Of a stretch of 64,000 nt of DNA, positions 34,189 to 42,737 are shown one piece after another (the first letter of the stretch is position 1; every line of letters starts with the position of its first letter). The notes beneath the pieces were generated by a model, which saw only the letters and a list, made by a program, of their open reading frames with translations, had not been told where the DNA came from and searched no databases. The stretch covers positions 1 to 64,000 of the forward strand of contig JADKCI010000004.1 in the NCBI GenBank assembly GCA_016714645.1, in the 5' to 3' direction. A program made the translations under genes and the position numbers. Origin of the DNA: Chromatiaceae bacterium. GTDB lineage: Bacteria > Pseudomonadota > Gammaproteobacteria > Chromatiales > Chromatiaceae.

Positions 34189-35416
34189 GAGCTATTGTCA
34201 AATCTGGTGTATGACCATGGGATCAGAGTTTTGTCAGGCGGCTTCCTGTTGCTCCTCTTGGGTCTCCGGCGGGTCGTCAGACACCGGAATGCCGTCTGCG
34301 TAGCGTGCCCCGCCGAGCAGCTCGGCCACTTTCTCGGGGGCACGGATGCGCCGCCAGGTCTTGGCGGCCTCCTCGGCCAGTTTGAAGGCCAGACCGAGGA
34401 AGGTCGCGCGGGTGACGCCGTTCTTGGTCTGACGGGTACGCTGGCGCACGGTGGCGAAGGTCGACTCGATCGGGTTAGTGGTGCGCAGGGGCACCCCGTG
34501 CTCGGCCGGGAAGGCGAAGAAGGCGAGCAGGGCCCCGCGGTCCTTCGCCAGTTTCTCGGTCGCCTTAAGGTATTTGGCGCCATAGCGGCTGAGGAAGCGC
34601 TTGAGGGCTTGGTTGGCCTCCTGGCGGGTCGGGGCCATCCAGAGCGCCTGCAGATCCGTCTTGGCCTTGCCATGCAGCGCTTTGGGTAGCGCACTGAGCA
34701 CGTTGCCCATCTTGTGGAACCAGCAGCGCTGATGCGCGGTGTCGGGATAGACCTGATCGAGCGCGCTCCAGAACCCCAGCGCCCCGTCGCCGACGGCCAG
34801 GCGCGGACCCGCTTGCAGACCCCGGGCCTTGAGGTCGCGCAGCACATCGAGCCAGGACTCGGTGGACTCGCGCCGCCCGTCGCGGATGGCCACCCACTCC
34901 TGGGTGCCATCAGCAGTGACCCCGATGATCACCAGCAGGCAGAGCTGGGGATCGTCACTCGTGCGCAACGTGGTGTCGATGCCGTCGACCCACCAATAGG
35001 CGTATCGGCTCTCCTCCAGCGAACGGCTGGCCCAGTCCCGGTACTCCTTGCTCCACGGTGCCTTCAGTCGGCTCAAGGCGCCGGGAGATACCCATTGCGC
35101 ACCACCGCGCGGCGTCCGTCCATCAACGACACCGCAGCGAATTCCTCGAGCAGTTGCTGGACCTCCGCCTCGATGGCGCGCTGCAGGATGTCGCGCGCCC
35201 CGCGGCGCACCCGCTCCTCCAGCGGCAGGCCCAGCTCGGCCAGCGGCTCCACCCGATCCCCACTTGCACTTCGGGTCCCCGTCCTCGTATCGTTGCTCAT
35301 GGCGCACCTCTGTCGTTGCTGCTTTGGGTCTCGACAACCACATGGTCAGCAACGGTGCGCCGCCTGCTCAAGCGCTATCAGTCCCCGCTCATATACACCA
35401 GAATCGAGCATAGCTC
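34189..35416 (-). mobile_element. IS256-family insertion sequence
   Basis: About 1.23 kb with 24-bp terminal inverted repeats (20 of 24 matching): left GAGCTATTGTCAAATCTGG, right, reverse-complemented, GAGCTATGCTCGATTCTGG. It carries one minus-strand mutator-type transposase that is damaged. No target duplication is visible at the two junctions. Confidence 0.7.
34234..35300 (-). pseudogene. IS256 (mutator-type) transposase, internally deleted
   Basis: The N-terminal part (from 35300) reads EVQQLLEEFAAVSLMDGRR and VRNGYLPAP. The rest is in another frame and begins LSRLKAPWSKEYRDW. Comparison with the family shows that roughly 70-80 residues between these, including the first catalytic Asp region, are missing, together with a frameshift near 35095. 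Downstream, DGIDTTLR, CWFHKMGNVL and the RYGAKYLKATE/TNPIESTFATVR catalytic Glu region are intact to the stop at 34234. It cannot encode active transposase. Confidence 0.8.
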
Positions 35417-35478
35417 TCGATCACCCGGACAACGGCGGCAAATTTAGAATTGCTGTCAATACCTGGTGTCGCTTGACA

Positions 35479-36245
35479 CCCTGCATCATGCCCAGCCCGT
35501 CATCTCGCCAACTCGGTCACGGTCTGGTCAGCAGGGCGCGCGCCAGTCCCGCACAACCTCAGATTCCGCCCTCCCTGGCTGGATTTACGCGCCGTCCCTG
35601 GCTTGGGTGGCCACGACCTGAAGATTCAGAAGCGCCATCCCTGGCGCCGCTGTTGCGCGGCTGGTCTTCCGGCTGGCGCAGTTCGCAGGCTCACCATGCC
35701 CAGCCGGTAGCCCGCCCGCTGTCGGAAGAGTCGAGTCCTCCTGCCCCCCGCCGGGGGGAGTTGCCGGAAATTGGCCAGGCGTTAGCCCTGGTCTGGCTGG
35801 AGGTGGCGTCGCGGGCTGGGAAATGCTGGCCATGGGTGAAAAGGGGGGATAGGGCCGAACTGGCAATGAATGCTGCGACCGACCGTGCCCGCGGCGCGCT
35901 GCTTGGCGCGCTGGCCGGCGATGCGGCCGGCGCCTTTCCGGCTGCCGCATCCGGGTTGACCGCGGATGATGCTGGCGAGGTGTTGGCCTGGCTGCACGAC
36001 GCCCGGGCAGGGGGCGCAGTGCCGTTGTCAATGGCCACCAGAACGGAATCACTCAGGATTTTGGTAAAGCAGGCCACTAGCCCGAGGGGTGGTGGGCCAG
36101 TGCAGGGATAGGGATAGGGATAGGTGGCGTCGGAGAAAGGTACTTGCTACCGCTAAGATGCTGACCACCCTCCCCCGACGCCGAAAGGGACCCAGGGTGA
36201 AACGCACCTCCCTGTGCGTGAGAATGTCCTAAGCTCAGCGGCTCC
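35479..36245. other. 767-bp stretch with little coding evidence
   Basis: Between the IS21 right end and the sulfur globule gene. Apart from the weak short frame at 35866-36111 I see no gene. A telomere-like microsatellite of repeated GGATAG (about 36105-36124) lies near the downstream end. Confidence 0.4.
35866..36111 (+). CDS. possible short protein, ADP-ribosylglycohydrolase-like or glycine-rich N-terminus
   Basis: An 81-codon frame beginning MNAATDRARGALLGALAGDA. The RARGALLGxxxGDAxGA pattern resembles the N-terminus of ADP-ribosylglycohydrolases, but no catalytic aspartates follow and the frame soon ends, so at best it is a fragment. It could equally be chance. A G-rich stretch upstream might serve as a ribosome site. 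Confidence 0.25.
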   Translation: MNAATDRARGALLGALAGDAAGAFPAAASGLTADDAGEVLAWLHDARAGGAVPLSMATRTESLRILVKQATSPRGGGPVQG

Positions 36246-36626
36246 TTACTTGGTGGGGGCGGCCGGCGCGGCGGGCGCGACCGGGGGCGCGGGCGGGGCA
36301 CCGTAGGGGGCGCCATAAGGAGCGCCGTAAGGGGCATAGCCGTAGGGGGCGCCGTAGCCGTAAGGGCCGGGGCCGTAACCATTGGAGTAGCTGTTGTAGT
36401 AGCGGTTGTTGCCGCGACCATAGCCACGTCCACCACCGCTCATGTTCATGCTGAAGTCGCCGTAGCCGTCGCCATTGCCGAACATGTCGTTCATCATGTT
36501 GTTGTTGCCCCAGCCATCGTTGCCGTAGCCGTTGTTACCCCAAGGACCACCGCCCCAGAAGGCGGAAGCAGAAGCGGAAACACCCAGCAGGGCAGCGATC
36601 GCGGCGGCAGTAGCAAGCTTTTTCAT
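36246..36626 (-). CDS. sulfur globule protein (CV1/CV2-type)
   Basis: A structural protein of the periplasmic envelope around stored sulfur globules in purple sulfur bacteria. It has 126 residues: signal peptide MKKLATAAAIAALLGVSASA, cleaved near SASA-FWGG, then a mature chain almost entirely Gly, Asn, Tyr, Pro and Ala, with GYGRGNN and repeated YGAPYGAP units. This composition and the leader are characteristic of SgpA/SgpB. Which of the two it represents cannot be decided. A strong promoter lies 80 nt upstream. It is the best evidence for the host lineage. Confidence 0.88.
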   Translation of the reverse strand: MKKLATAAAIAALLGVSASASAFWGGGPWGNNGYGNDGWGNNNMMNDMFGNGDGYGDFSMNMSGGGRGYGRGNNRYYNSYSNGYGPGPYGYGAPYGYAPYGAPYGAPYGAPPAPPVAPAAPAAPTK

Positions 36627-36705
36627 GTGATTTTCTCTCTCGTTGGTTTCTGGTTAGCAGCAAGGGCGGCGTCTTGGTTGTGCGGTGCGCCGTCCATGGG
36701 GAGTT

Positions 36706-36734
36706 AGAATATTAGAATGTTCTGATATTGTCAA
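36706..36734 (-). promoter_or_regulatory. strong sigma70-type promoter of the sulfur globule gene
   Basis: TTGACA, a 17-nt spacer and TATTCT on the minus strand, with the -10 about 80 nt upstream of the start codon. A perfect -35 in an AT-rich patch fits a highly expressed structural protein. Confidence 0.65.
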
Positions 36735-36759
36735 GCGCCATTTTCCCAGGCGTGGGCTT

Positions 36760-37025
36760 TGGCGACGGTTCATGGGCCGTCGCTGGAATAGCCCCTTGGG
36801 GGGTGTAGCCGATGCCATCCTCGACCGCCTGGTCCACCACGCCCACCCCCTCAACCTCGCCGGGGAATCCCTGCGAAAAATCCAACCAAGATTGACGGAG
36901 GAACCCACCCGAGCGTAAACAACATCCACCCCGCGCGTAGCTTCGCTCCGACGGTCCAGGTTGGCGTGGAACGGGTGTCCCGCTTGCGCTGGAATGGGTG
37001 TCCAGTTGGCGTGGAATAGGCAGCG
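36760..37025 (+). mobile_element. second IS21-type relic (istB tail and terminal repeats)
   Basis: A plus-strand frame ending at 36918 reads VADAILDRLVHHAHPLNLAG, the C-terminal signature of IstB. It is followed by three imperfect ~21-bp repeats (about 36960-37020, each with GGCGTGGAA or a variant), as at IS21 ends. It differs from the IS21 type at 33866 and 44355. It truncates the 3' end of the neighbouring minus-strand gene. Confidence 0.6.
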
Positions 37026-37687
37026 GATCTTGGCGGCTGATCGCGCTCGCGCGCGTCGTTCCCGGCATCTTTGCGCTGGGGCTGTAGTTGCTTTTCTGGC
37101 GCGGTAGGTGCGGACGCGCCTTGTATCTGCGGGCGAACATGCTCTCGCACTAAAGCGTCTTTCGGCTCGTAACGGTACTTCTGCTTTCGCAGCGTGTGCT
37201 GCTCCTCCACCCTGGGATACGTTTTCCCCGAATACTGCCGCTGATAGGTGGGCAGGGGGGCTGGCGCTGGCGCGGAGCGGTGGTTCCATTTGTCCCATCC
37301 GCGTCGACGCTGCTCCCAATCATGACCCCAGTGCTCGCCCCAACGTGGCGGCGCATCCCGCCGCCACCCTTAAAAGTACGCTGGCGGACGCCGGTAATCG
37401 CGCACCGGGACTCGTAACACGTATTCCGGGACATATTCAGGCGCGGTGCGCCACCAAGGCCCGTTGTACCAGTCGTCGTCGTGGTAGACCCAGTACATAC
37501 CATCGTAAAAGAAATAGTTCGTGCGCTGTCGCGGCGCGTAGTAGACGGGGTAATTCGGAACCTGGACAAGTTCGGATTTGGTGCGGAACATGGGCACATG
37601 GGCGGCAGCGGTACACCACACGGGAGGTGGGCTCTGCCCGCTCCAGACCGGTTCGGTGTTGGACGAGTGCCGCCCTATGTGTACCAC
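36851..37687 (-). pseudogene. Tyr/Trp-rich envelope protein, in-frame stop and truncated tail
   Basis: One reading frame from 37687 to 36851 interrupted only by a TAA at 37370-37372. Before it: VPNYPVYYAPRQRTNYFFYDG, MYWVYHDDDWYNGPWW and VLRVPVRDYRRPPAYF. After it: GWRRDAPPRWGEHWGHDWEQ, RRGWDKWNHRSAPAPAPLP and RYEPKDALVREHV. This order matches a family of uncharacterised Tyr/Trp-rich proteins found beside SYLF-domain genes. The C-terminal ~50 residues are encoded by the IS21 relic ends, so the natural tail is lost. The usual codon at the stop position would give a Arg-Gly-Trp junction. Confidence 0.55.
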
Positions 37688-37860
37688 CGTACAGACGGCA
37701 TTTGGTCATGTCAGTATCGTTGTGGTCAGTTGTCGCTGCCGCCGGCTATCGTTCGGAAAATGTTTTTTGTAGGGAGAGGCCCGCCGCGACAAAGACTGCT
37801 CGACTGGCAATGTTACCGGTCGGTCTCCAACGACAATCTAAACCGTAAGGGCCACTCAAT

Positions 37861-38421
37861 ATGTATAGCATACGACGCAATCTCCGCACCCTCGTGCTCG
37901 CGATGGCATCGATCGTTGCAATGGTCGTGTTGAACCCGGCACGGGCGGCAACCGCGGAGGATCTGGATAAGGATTCCAGTCAGGCATTGCAGGCGCTCTA
38001 TAAAGCCCAACCTGTTGCCGAGACCCTTTCGCGCACGGCTAAGGCGGTGCTCGTCTTTCCAAATATCGTGAAGGCCGGCCTCGTGTTCGGCGGCGGCTAC
38101 GGCGAAGGCGAGTTGCTGAAGGGCTCGAAAGTCATCGATTATTACAACTCTGTTACCGGATCCTGGGGTCTGCAGATCGGTGCCCAGTCCTACGGATACG
38201 TGGTGTTTCTGATGACAGATGAGGCCGTACGCTATGTCGAAGACACGAAGGGTTGGGAAATTGGTGTGGGCCCAACCGTTGTCGTGGTGGACGAAGGGGT
38301 CGCAAAGAATCTTTCGACTTCATCGCTGAAGGATGACGCCTATGCGTTTATTTTCAGTCAACAAGGATTGATGGCGGGCGTCAGCATCGAGGGAACAAAA
38401 ATTTCCCGCATCAAGCGCTAA
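37861..38421 (+). CDS. SYLF (YSC84)-domain exported protein
   Basis: A 186-residue protein with an N-terminal signal peptide (ending near NPARA-ATAED) and one SYLF domain: ALYKAQPVAETLSRTAKAVLVFP, KAGLVFGGGYGEGELL, YYNSVTGSWGLQIGAQSYGY and the final FSQQGLMAGVSIEGTKIS. SYLF proteins bind lipid in eukaryotes; the bacterial versions are abundant envelope or stress proteins of unknown role. It opens a run of small envelope genes. Confidence 0.9.
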   Translation: MYSIRRNLRTLVLAMASIVAMVVLNPARAATAEDLDKDSSQALQALYKAQPVAETLSRTAKAVLVFPNIVKAGLVFGGGYGEGELLKGSKVIDYYNSVTGSWGLQIGAQSYGYVVFLMTDEAVRYVEDTKGWEIGVGPTVVVVDEGVAKNLSTSSLKDDAYAFIFSQQGLMAGVSIEGTKISRIKR

Positions 38422-38580
38422 AATTAAAAAGGGGCGGACGCGAGTCGTTGTCCGTCCTCATTTGCCCGTCGCGCGTGCTCACAATGGCTGAATGAGCGGC
38501 GGCAACAATGGAGGATTAAATGCATCGAATCGATGCGGACGGTCCCTCGATAAATGTAAAGATCTAACAGGAGAATGCCC

Positions 38581-38772
38581 ATGCCACTCATTAATCTAGT
38601 CGTTGTCTTGATCGTCGTTGGCGTACTGCTTTGGCTCGTCAACGCCTATATCCCCATGGACGGAAAGATCAAGAACATCCTGAATATCGTCGTCGTCATC
38701 GCAGTCGTGCTCTGGCTGTTGCAGGCGTTTGGCGTGTTGGGCTCGCTTAGCAGCATTCAGGTCGGTCGCTGA
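38581..38772 (+). CDS. Thivi_2564-family small membrane protein
   Basis: A 63-residue hydrophobic protein with two helices (LINLVVVLIVVGVLLWLVN and ILNIVVVIAVVLWLLQAF) joined by YIPMDGKIKN, the hallmark of the Thivi_2564 family named from Thiocystis violascens. I choose the second ATG (38581), which has GGAG 7 nt upstream; the ATG at 38575 is too close to that site. The function is unknown. Followed by a hairpin. Confidence 0.85.
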   Translation: MPLINLVVVLIVVGVLLWLVNAYIPMDGKIKNILNIVVVIAVVLWLLQAFGVLGSLSSIQVGR

Positions 38773-38799
38773 CCCCAGCAGACGAAGGTAGGTCTGCTC

Positions 38800-38834
38800 G
38801 AACTGACCGCCGGCGATCGGCCGACGGTCAGTTC
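38800..38834 (+). terminator. hairpin after the Thivi_2564 gene
   Basis: A perfect 10-bp stem GAACTGACCG / CGGTCAGTTC with a 15-nt loop, 27 nt after the stop codon. No long T-run follows, so termination efficiency is uncertain. Confidence 0.4.
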
Positions 38835-39018
38835 GTTGGTCTAGACCCGCGCGGTAGCCGTAGCGGCAGGCGCGCTGCCGGTTTTTGTGACTACGAGCAG
38901 CTAATACCCGCACCTCGGGAAGCCCGTCGTGTCCCTCTGCCAAAAAAATGAAGGCCGACGTGTCCCGGGGAACGCCTGACTTACGGCCCCCATCAACCAA
39001 TAAAACGAGGTTCTCAAT

Positions 39019-39288
39019 ATGGCAAGAATGCATAGGCTCGCTTTCATGGCAGTGTCCTTGATCCTGGGCGTGGGTGGCTTGCAGTCGGCCGGCGCGCAGG
39101 ATGCGCAGCGGACCTCCGCCGGCGATTCAGAACCAGGATATCCGCAACGGGCGCCCGTAACGCCTGCCGTATCGCCAAACGGTCGACCAATCGCCGCAGG
39201 GGAGTGGGCGGTACAACCATCGTCATCGACGATCCGTCCGTGTTCAGGACGGGAAACTTCCTGTGGGCAGGGTCCAAGGGGGCCCTAG
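39019..39288 (+). CDS. small exported protein, probably truncated
   Basis: An 89-codon frame behind a GAGG ribosome site. Residues 1-26 are a good signal peptide (MARMHRLAFMAVSLILGVGG, cleavage near SAGAQ). The mature part to about residue 60 is Pro/Ala/Gly-rich. From about 39200 the DNA encodes AI-2E transporter sequence in another frame, so the natural 3' end has probably been lost and the last ~28 residues are out-of-frame noise. The function is not recognised. Confidence 0.4.
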   Translation: MARMHRLAFMAVSLILGVGGLQSAGAQDAQRTSAGDSEPGYPQRAPVTPAVSPNGRPIAAGEWAVQPSSSTIRPCSGRETSCGQGPRGP

Positions 39289-39458
39289 GATATATTGTCC
39301 AGGCCACCATGGTGCTGTTCTTGGTTTTCTTTCTCTTCCTCTCGGGCGATACCTTCAAACGAAAGCGGGTACGACTCACCGGACCGTCGCGATCAAGGAG
39401 GAAGATCACCGTACAAATCCTCAGTGACATCAACCGCTCCATCCCAGCGCGGCCTTGA
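39204..39458 (+). pseudogene. AI-2E family transporter (PerM-like) fragment
   Basis: About 80 residues from the middle of an AI-2E/PerM family membrane protein: LWAGSKGALGYIVQATMVLF, then FLFLSGDTFKRKRVRLTGPS and KITVQILSDINRSI. Both ends are missing: the 5' side joins an unrelated small gene and the 3' side ends where the DUF6399 element begins. Non-functional. Confidence 0.65.
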
Positions 39459-41362
39459 TCACAATTCCGCCCAAGACCGAGTGCTGTGCCCGGTTATAGG
39501 CATCGGCGAGGTTGGCAGGATCTCCGAACGCTCATACCCTTGGAAGCGCGAACTAAACCAGGGTAGTGAACGATGTCCGAAGATCCTGCCACGATTGACT
39601 TTAGCCCAGAGGCCCGGGGTTCGCCAGTCGGCTGTGGTTGGCTGGCGAGCGGTGGTGCACGGTGAAGCACGTTCGCGCCTGGAGCGGGCGGAACAGCTCA
39701 GCGTCGCCGCGGACCGGTTGGCGCAGGGACAACCCCTGCGCCAGGTAGCGGCCCCGTTGGGGGTCGCACGCCGCACGCTGCGCGACGGGTGCGCGGCATC
39801 GGCACCGGCCGGGCTGCCGGCGGAGGTCGCGGCCTGCCTGGCCAACCCGGCGGGGGCGCGCTGGCTGCATCAATAAGTGGTGGTGATGCATCTGATCATC
39901 ACCCTGCGGGCGGGCGCCGGGGTGCGCCTGGCGTGCGAGTTCCTGGAGCTGAGCGGCTTGTCGGCGGTGGTCGGCGCCGCCTATGGCAGCCAGTACGCGC
40001 TGAGCGTGCCGTTGCAGGACGCCGTGGTCTAGCAGGCGCAGGCACAGCGCGCGGCGCTCGCGGTCGGGATGTTGCCGCAGACGGTGACGGTCTGTGAGGA
40101 CGAAACCTTCCATCCTGACATCTGCCTGGTCGCTATCGAGCCGGTATCGAATTTCATTCTGCTGGAACAGTACGTACCTGATCGCACGGCCGCGACCTGG
40201 ACGCAGGCGCTGACGACGGCCCTGGACGGGTTGCCGGTGACCGTGATCCAAGGCACCAGCGACGCCGCGAAGGCGTTACGGCACCACGTGGAGCACGACC
40301 TCGGCGCCCACCATGCCGCCGACCTCTTTCATGGCCAGCATGAGGTGTCGCAAGCGACCCGCCTGCATCTGGCCCGCGACGTCCGACAGGCGACCGGCGA
40401 CCTCGCCACCGCCCAGGCGCAGGTGGACGCGGCGCAGGCCGCCGAGCGGGCCTATTACGCCCAGTCGCCGCGTCCCCGCGGCCGCCCCCCGGCCTTTGGC
40501 GTGCAGATCGACGCGGCCGTGACGGGCCTGATCCGCGCCGAAGACGCGCAGACCCAGGCCGTGGCGCGACAAGCGCTGGCCGGTGAGCAGATCCAGGAAC
40601 GGGGCCGCTTGTATCACCCCTATGACCTCGTGAGCGGAGCGGGACAATCCGTGGCGCGCGTCGCCGCCCGCTTCGCGGACGTGTTGGCGCGTCTGGCGGA
40701 CCTGGCCGACGCGGCCGACTTGCCCACGCGGGCACGCGAACACCTCGCCAAGGCGCAGCGCCTGACCGTCCCGTGGCTGGCCACCCTGGCCTGCTTCTGG
40801 GCGACCGTCCAGACCCGGGTCGACGCCCTGGGCCTGGCTCCCGACCTGGAGCAAGCGGTTCTGACCCAGTTGATTCCGGCCCTCTATCTGGAGCGGGTCG
40901 CGGGGCGGAGCACCCACGCCGCGGATCGTCATCGTCTCACGGCGCTGAGCGCGCAGTTGCTCGAACCCCTGCGTCAACCAACGCATCCGCTGCAGGCCCT
41001 GGCACCCGCACGCCGTGCCCACCTCGAGGCGGTCGCCGCGGGCTGTGCCGACCTGTTCCAACGCAGCAGTTCCGGTGTGGAGGGGCGCAACGGCCACCTG
41101 TCGCTTTATCATCACGGCGGTCACCGTTTGAGCGACCGCAAGCTGGCGGCCCTGACGGCGCTGCATATCTTTTATGTCCGTCGCCCTGACGGCACCACCG
41201 CGGCCGAACGCTTCTTCGGGCGGGCTCACCCGGCGCTGTTTGACCAAGTGCTGCCACACGTCGACCTGCCGCCGCCAGCGCGGCGACGACGACCGCGACC
41301 GGACAAGCAGTCTGCCCTGACGCTGGTGGCGGCGTGACGGGGGTGAGCGGAGTTATGATCAA
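39455..41362 (+). mobile_element. IS-like element carrying a DUF6399 gene
   Basis: About 1.9 kb between imperfect terminal inverted repeats: left TTGATCACAATTCCGCCCA, right, reverse-complemented, TTGATCATAACTCCGCTCA. GGCC flanks both sides, either a 4-bp target duplication or two more bases of each repeat arm. The single gene inside is DUF6399-type. It lies exactly between two broken AI-2E transporter genes, as expected of an insertion. Confidence 0.6.
39572..41337 (+). pseudogene. DUF6399 transposase-like protein with internal stops
   Basis: Starts MSEDPATIDFSPEA at 39572, shifts frame near 39655, then stays in one frame to 41337 with two in-frame stops (TAA 39874-39876, TAG 40030-40032). 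Conserved parts are VHGEARSRLERAEQLSVAAD with a helix-turn-helix, then ETFHPDICLVAIEPVSNFIL and TSDAAKALRHHVEHDLGAHH. Next come DLFHGQHEVSQA, SGVEGRNGHLSLYHHGGHRL and RRPDGTTAAERFFGR. The family is found in many copies in bacteria and is annotated as DUF6399 or transposase. The acidic residues D/E-E in these blocks could be catalytic. Confidence 0.65.
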
Positions 41363-41817
41363 GGCCGTTCCATCGGCACCAGACGGACCGTGCGGCCGAG
41401 CATATGGCGGCCGTCGCGCAGCAGAAAGAACAGAAGGAACAGCATCACGAAAAGGTCGACGACCGTGCCCATGGCGCCGAGCAGGAAGTTGCCGCCCGTG
41501 GCCGCCACAGACGTGAGCGGCGCCTGAGCAGCGCTGACCAGCCAGCCCTGGAGCTGTTCGGTCGTGGCGGTGAGGTGCTGGCGCAGCCATTCGGCTAGGC
41601 CGCCAATGCCTGGGTACCGCTCCATCTGCGTGAGCAGACTGGCATCGAAGCGCAGGGGCTGCTCTTGCAGGTGTGTGATCAGGCCTGCGACCTGATCCAC
41701 GAATGCCGCGCCGGGGCTCACCAGCGGGCCGGCGAGCAGGACAGGTACCAGCAGGGTAATGATCCCCGCCGACAGGCCGACGCGTCCCTTCAGCTTGCCC
41801 GCCAGCCAGCGATGCAC
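41359..41817 (-). pseudogene. AI-2E family transporter fragment (second gene)
   Basis: About 150 residues of another PerM-like protein on the minus strand: HRWLAGKLKGRVGLSAGIIT near the start, a periplasmic helical region, then GTVVDLFVMLFLLFFLLRDG and RTVRLVPMERP, where the sequence stops at the DUF6399 element edge. The usual N-terminal helices are also missing, replaced upstream by short CCAGCCCT tandem repeats (about 41828-41853). It is not the other half of the 39204 fragment, which lies on the opposite strand. Confidence 0.65.
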
Positions 41818-41917
41818 CGGAAGCCCTCCAGCCCTCCAGCCCTCCAGCCCTGCTTTAATTCCAACGTGCCTGGGGTTGCCGGTGGATTGTTACGTCAGAA
41901 TCGGGCCGTCTCAGGCG

Positions 41918-42094
41918 TTAGAGCGCGTCTTTGACATCTTCCTTGAGGTCCCCCACGCCCGCCTGGACCTTGCCGATGTTCTTTTGGATATTTCCTTCCA
42001 CCTCCATCTCCTTGTTGCCGACGACCTTGCCGGTGACTTCCTTGACTTTGCCTTTCGCTTCTTCAATGCGTCCCTTGACCTGGCCTTTGTTCAT
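41918..42094 (-). CDS. CsbD-family stress protein
   Basis: A 58-residue protein, MNKGQVKGRIEEAKGKVKEV followed by TGKVVGNKEMEVEGNIQKN and an acidic tail DLKEDVKDAL. This is the full CsbD pattern of small hydrophilic proteins induced by general or osmotic stress in many bacteria. The molecular role is unknown. GGAGA lies 8 nt upstream of the ATG. It is intact despite the surrounding wreckage. Confidence 0.9.
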   Translation of the reverse strand: MNKGQVKGRIEEAKGKVKEVTGKVVGNKEMEVEGNIQKNIGKVQAGVGDLKEDVKDAL

Positions 42095-42482
42095 GGTGAG
42101 TCTCCGAGGGTGAGGTCAGCCATGGCCACGATGGCGATGACTTGAGCCTGGAATGACGGTTTCCATCGCTCAATCTAAATAGTACACGCAAGACCAGGGG
42201 CTTTCGGTGCGGCAACGCACGTTGAACAGGGGCTAGAGAGAGCGGCGGAAGAGACAAGGTCCTTTGCGGGCCAGGGATGCCCCACGGGGCGGGGGGCGCG
42301 TTTGTCGCTCGCAGTTGTGGGCTTCGATGAGCGTTGCCGTTTCTTTGGAAAGGATCCTCCGGCCGTGTGCCGAAGGGTCGTAGGCCTGGACCGGGGAAGG
42401 CTGAGGGCATGTCCTGTGTGTCGAGGATTGCCGGTGGGACCTATGTGTGTCACCGAACAGACGGAATCCTCGGATTTCCATA

Positions 42483-42605
42483 GCGTCGGGGTGTCACAGC
42501 GAAGCCGTCGGGGGCGCTATCCTTACCAACGGCAGCGCAGTTGGAACCGTCGGCGCTGCTGCCGTTGGCGGCATCATCGGCCACGAAGTGAGTAAGCCCA
42601 AATGA
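42483..42605 (+). pseudogene. glycine-zipper (OsmB-like) lipoprotein fragment
   Basis: A short open stretch reads ASGCHSEAVGGAILTNGSAV then GTVGAAAVGGIIGHEVSKPK and a TGA at 42603-42605. GAILTxGSxxGTVGxAAxGGxIGHEV is the second half of OsmB-type glycine-zipper lipoproteins. There is no start codon or complete signal peptide, so it is a 5'-truncated remnant. Confidence 0.4.
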
Positions 42606-42667
42606 TGATGGCATTGCGACGCGCCTGACCGACCAGGCCGGTACATCGCAGTTGCTCATCGCCCTGA

Positions 42668-42684
42668 TCCCGCTGCGAGCGGGA
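42668..42684 (+). terminator. small hairpin upstream of lipoprotein gene
   Basis: TCCCGCT-GCG-AGCGGGA, a 7-bp perfect stem with a 3-nt loop, between the OsmB-like fragment and the next gene. There is no T-run, so the role is uncertain. Confidence 0.25.
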
Positions 42685-42737
42685 CCGATAAAGTCGCTTT
42701 CGTCTCCGGGCGAGCGGATCACCACGAGGTATAAATG

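Larger units (their letters stand above)
34137..35455. mobile_element. remnant ISNCY-like element whose interior is an IS256 copy
   Basis: The outer 52 bp (34137-34188) and 39 bp (35417-35455) are the same as the two ends of the complete element at 45052-46508, starting CAGCAGTTCTAAATTT and ending AAATTTAGAATTGCTG. Between them lies an IS256-family element and no ISNCY transposase. There is no matching target duplication outside (left GGCGGGAT, right TCAATACC), which suggests rearrangement after insertion. Confidence 0.7.
33866..35478 (+). mobile_element. IS21-family relic, interior replaced by another element
   Basis: The left end starts TGTTAGGCGACAGCACAAAC with internal CTGACCCCCTGGCG repeats. 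The right end survives as only 23 bp (35456-35478, ending GTCGCTTGACA), identical to the right end of the IS21 copy at 44851-44873. Left and right form an imperfect inverted repeat of about 36 bp. Almost all of istA and all of istB are missing, replaced by the element at 34137-35455. Confidence 0.75.

Noticed and set aside
39204..41817. Two AI-2E fragments as halves of one gene split by the DUF6399 element
   Set aside because: They lie on opposite strands and cover overlapping parts of the protein, so they come from two genes.
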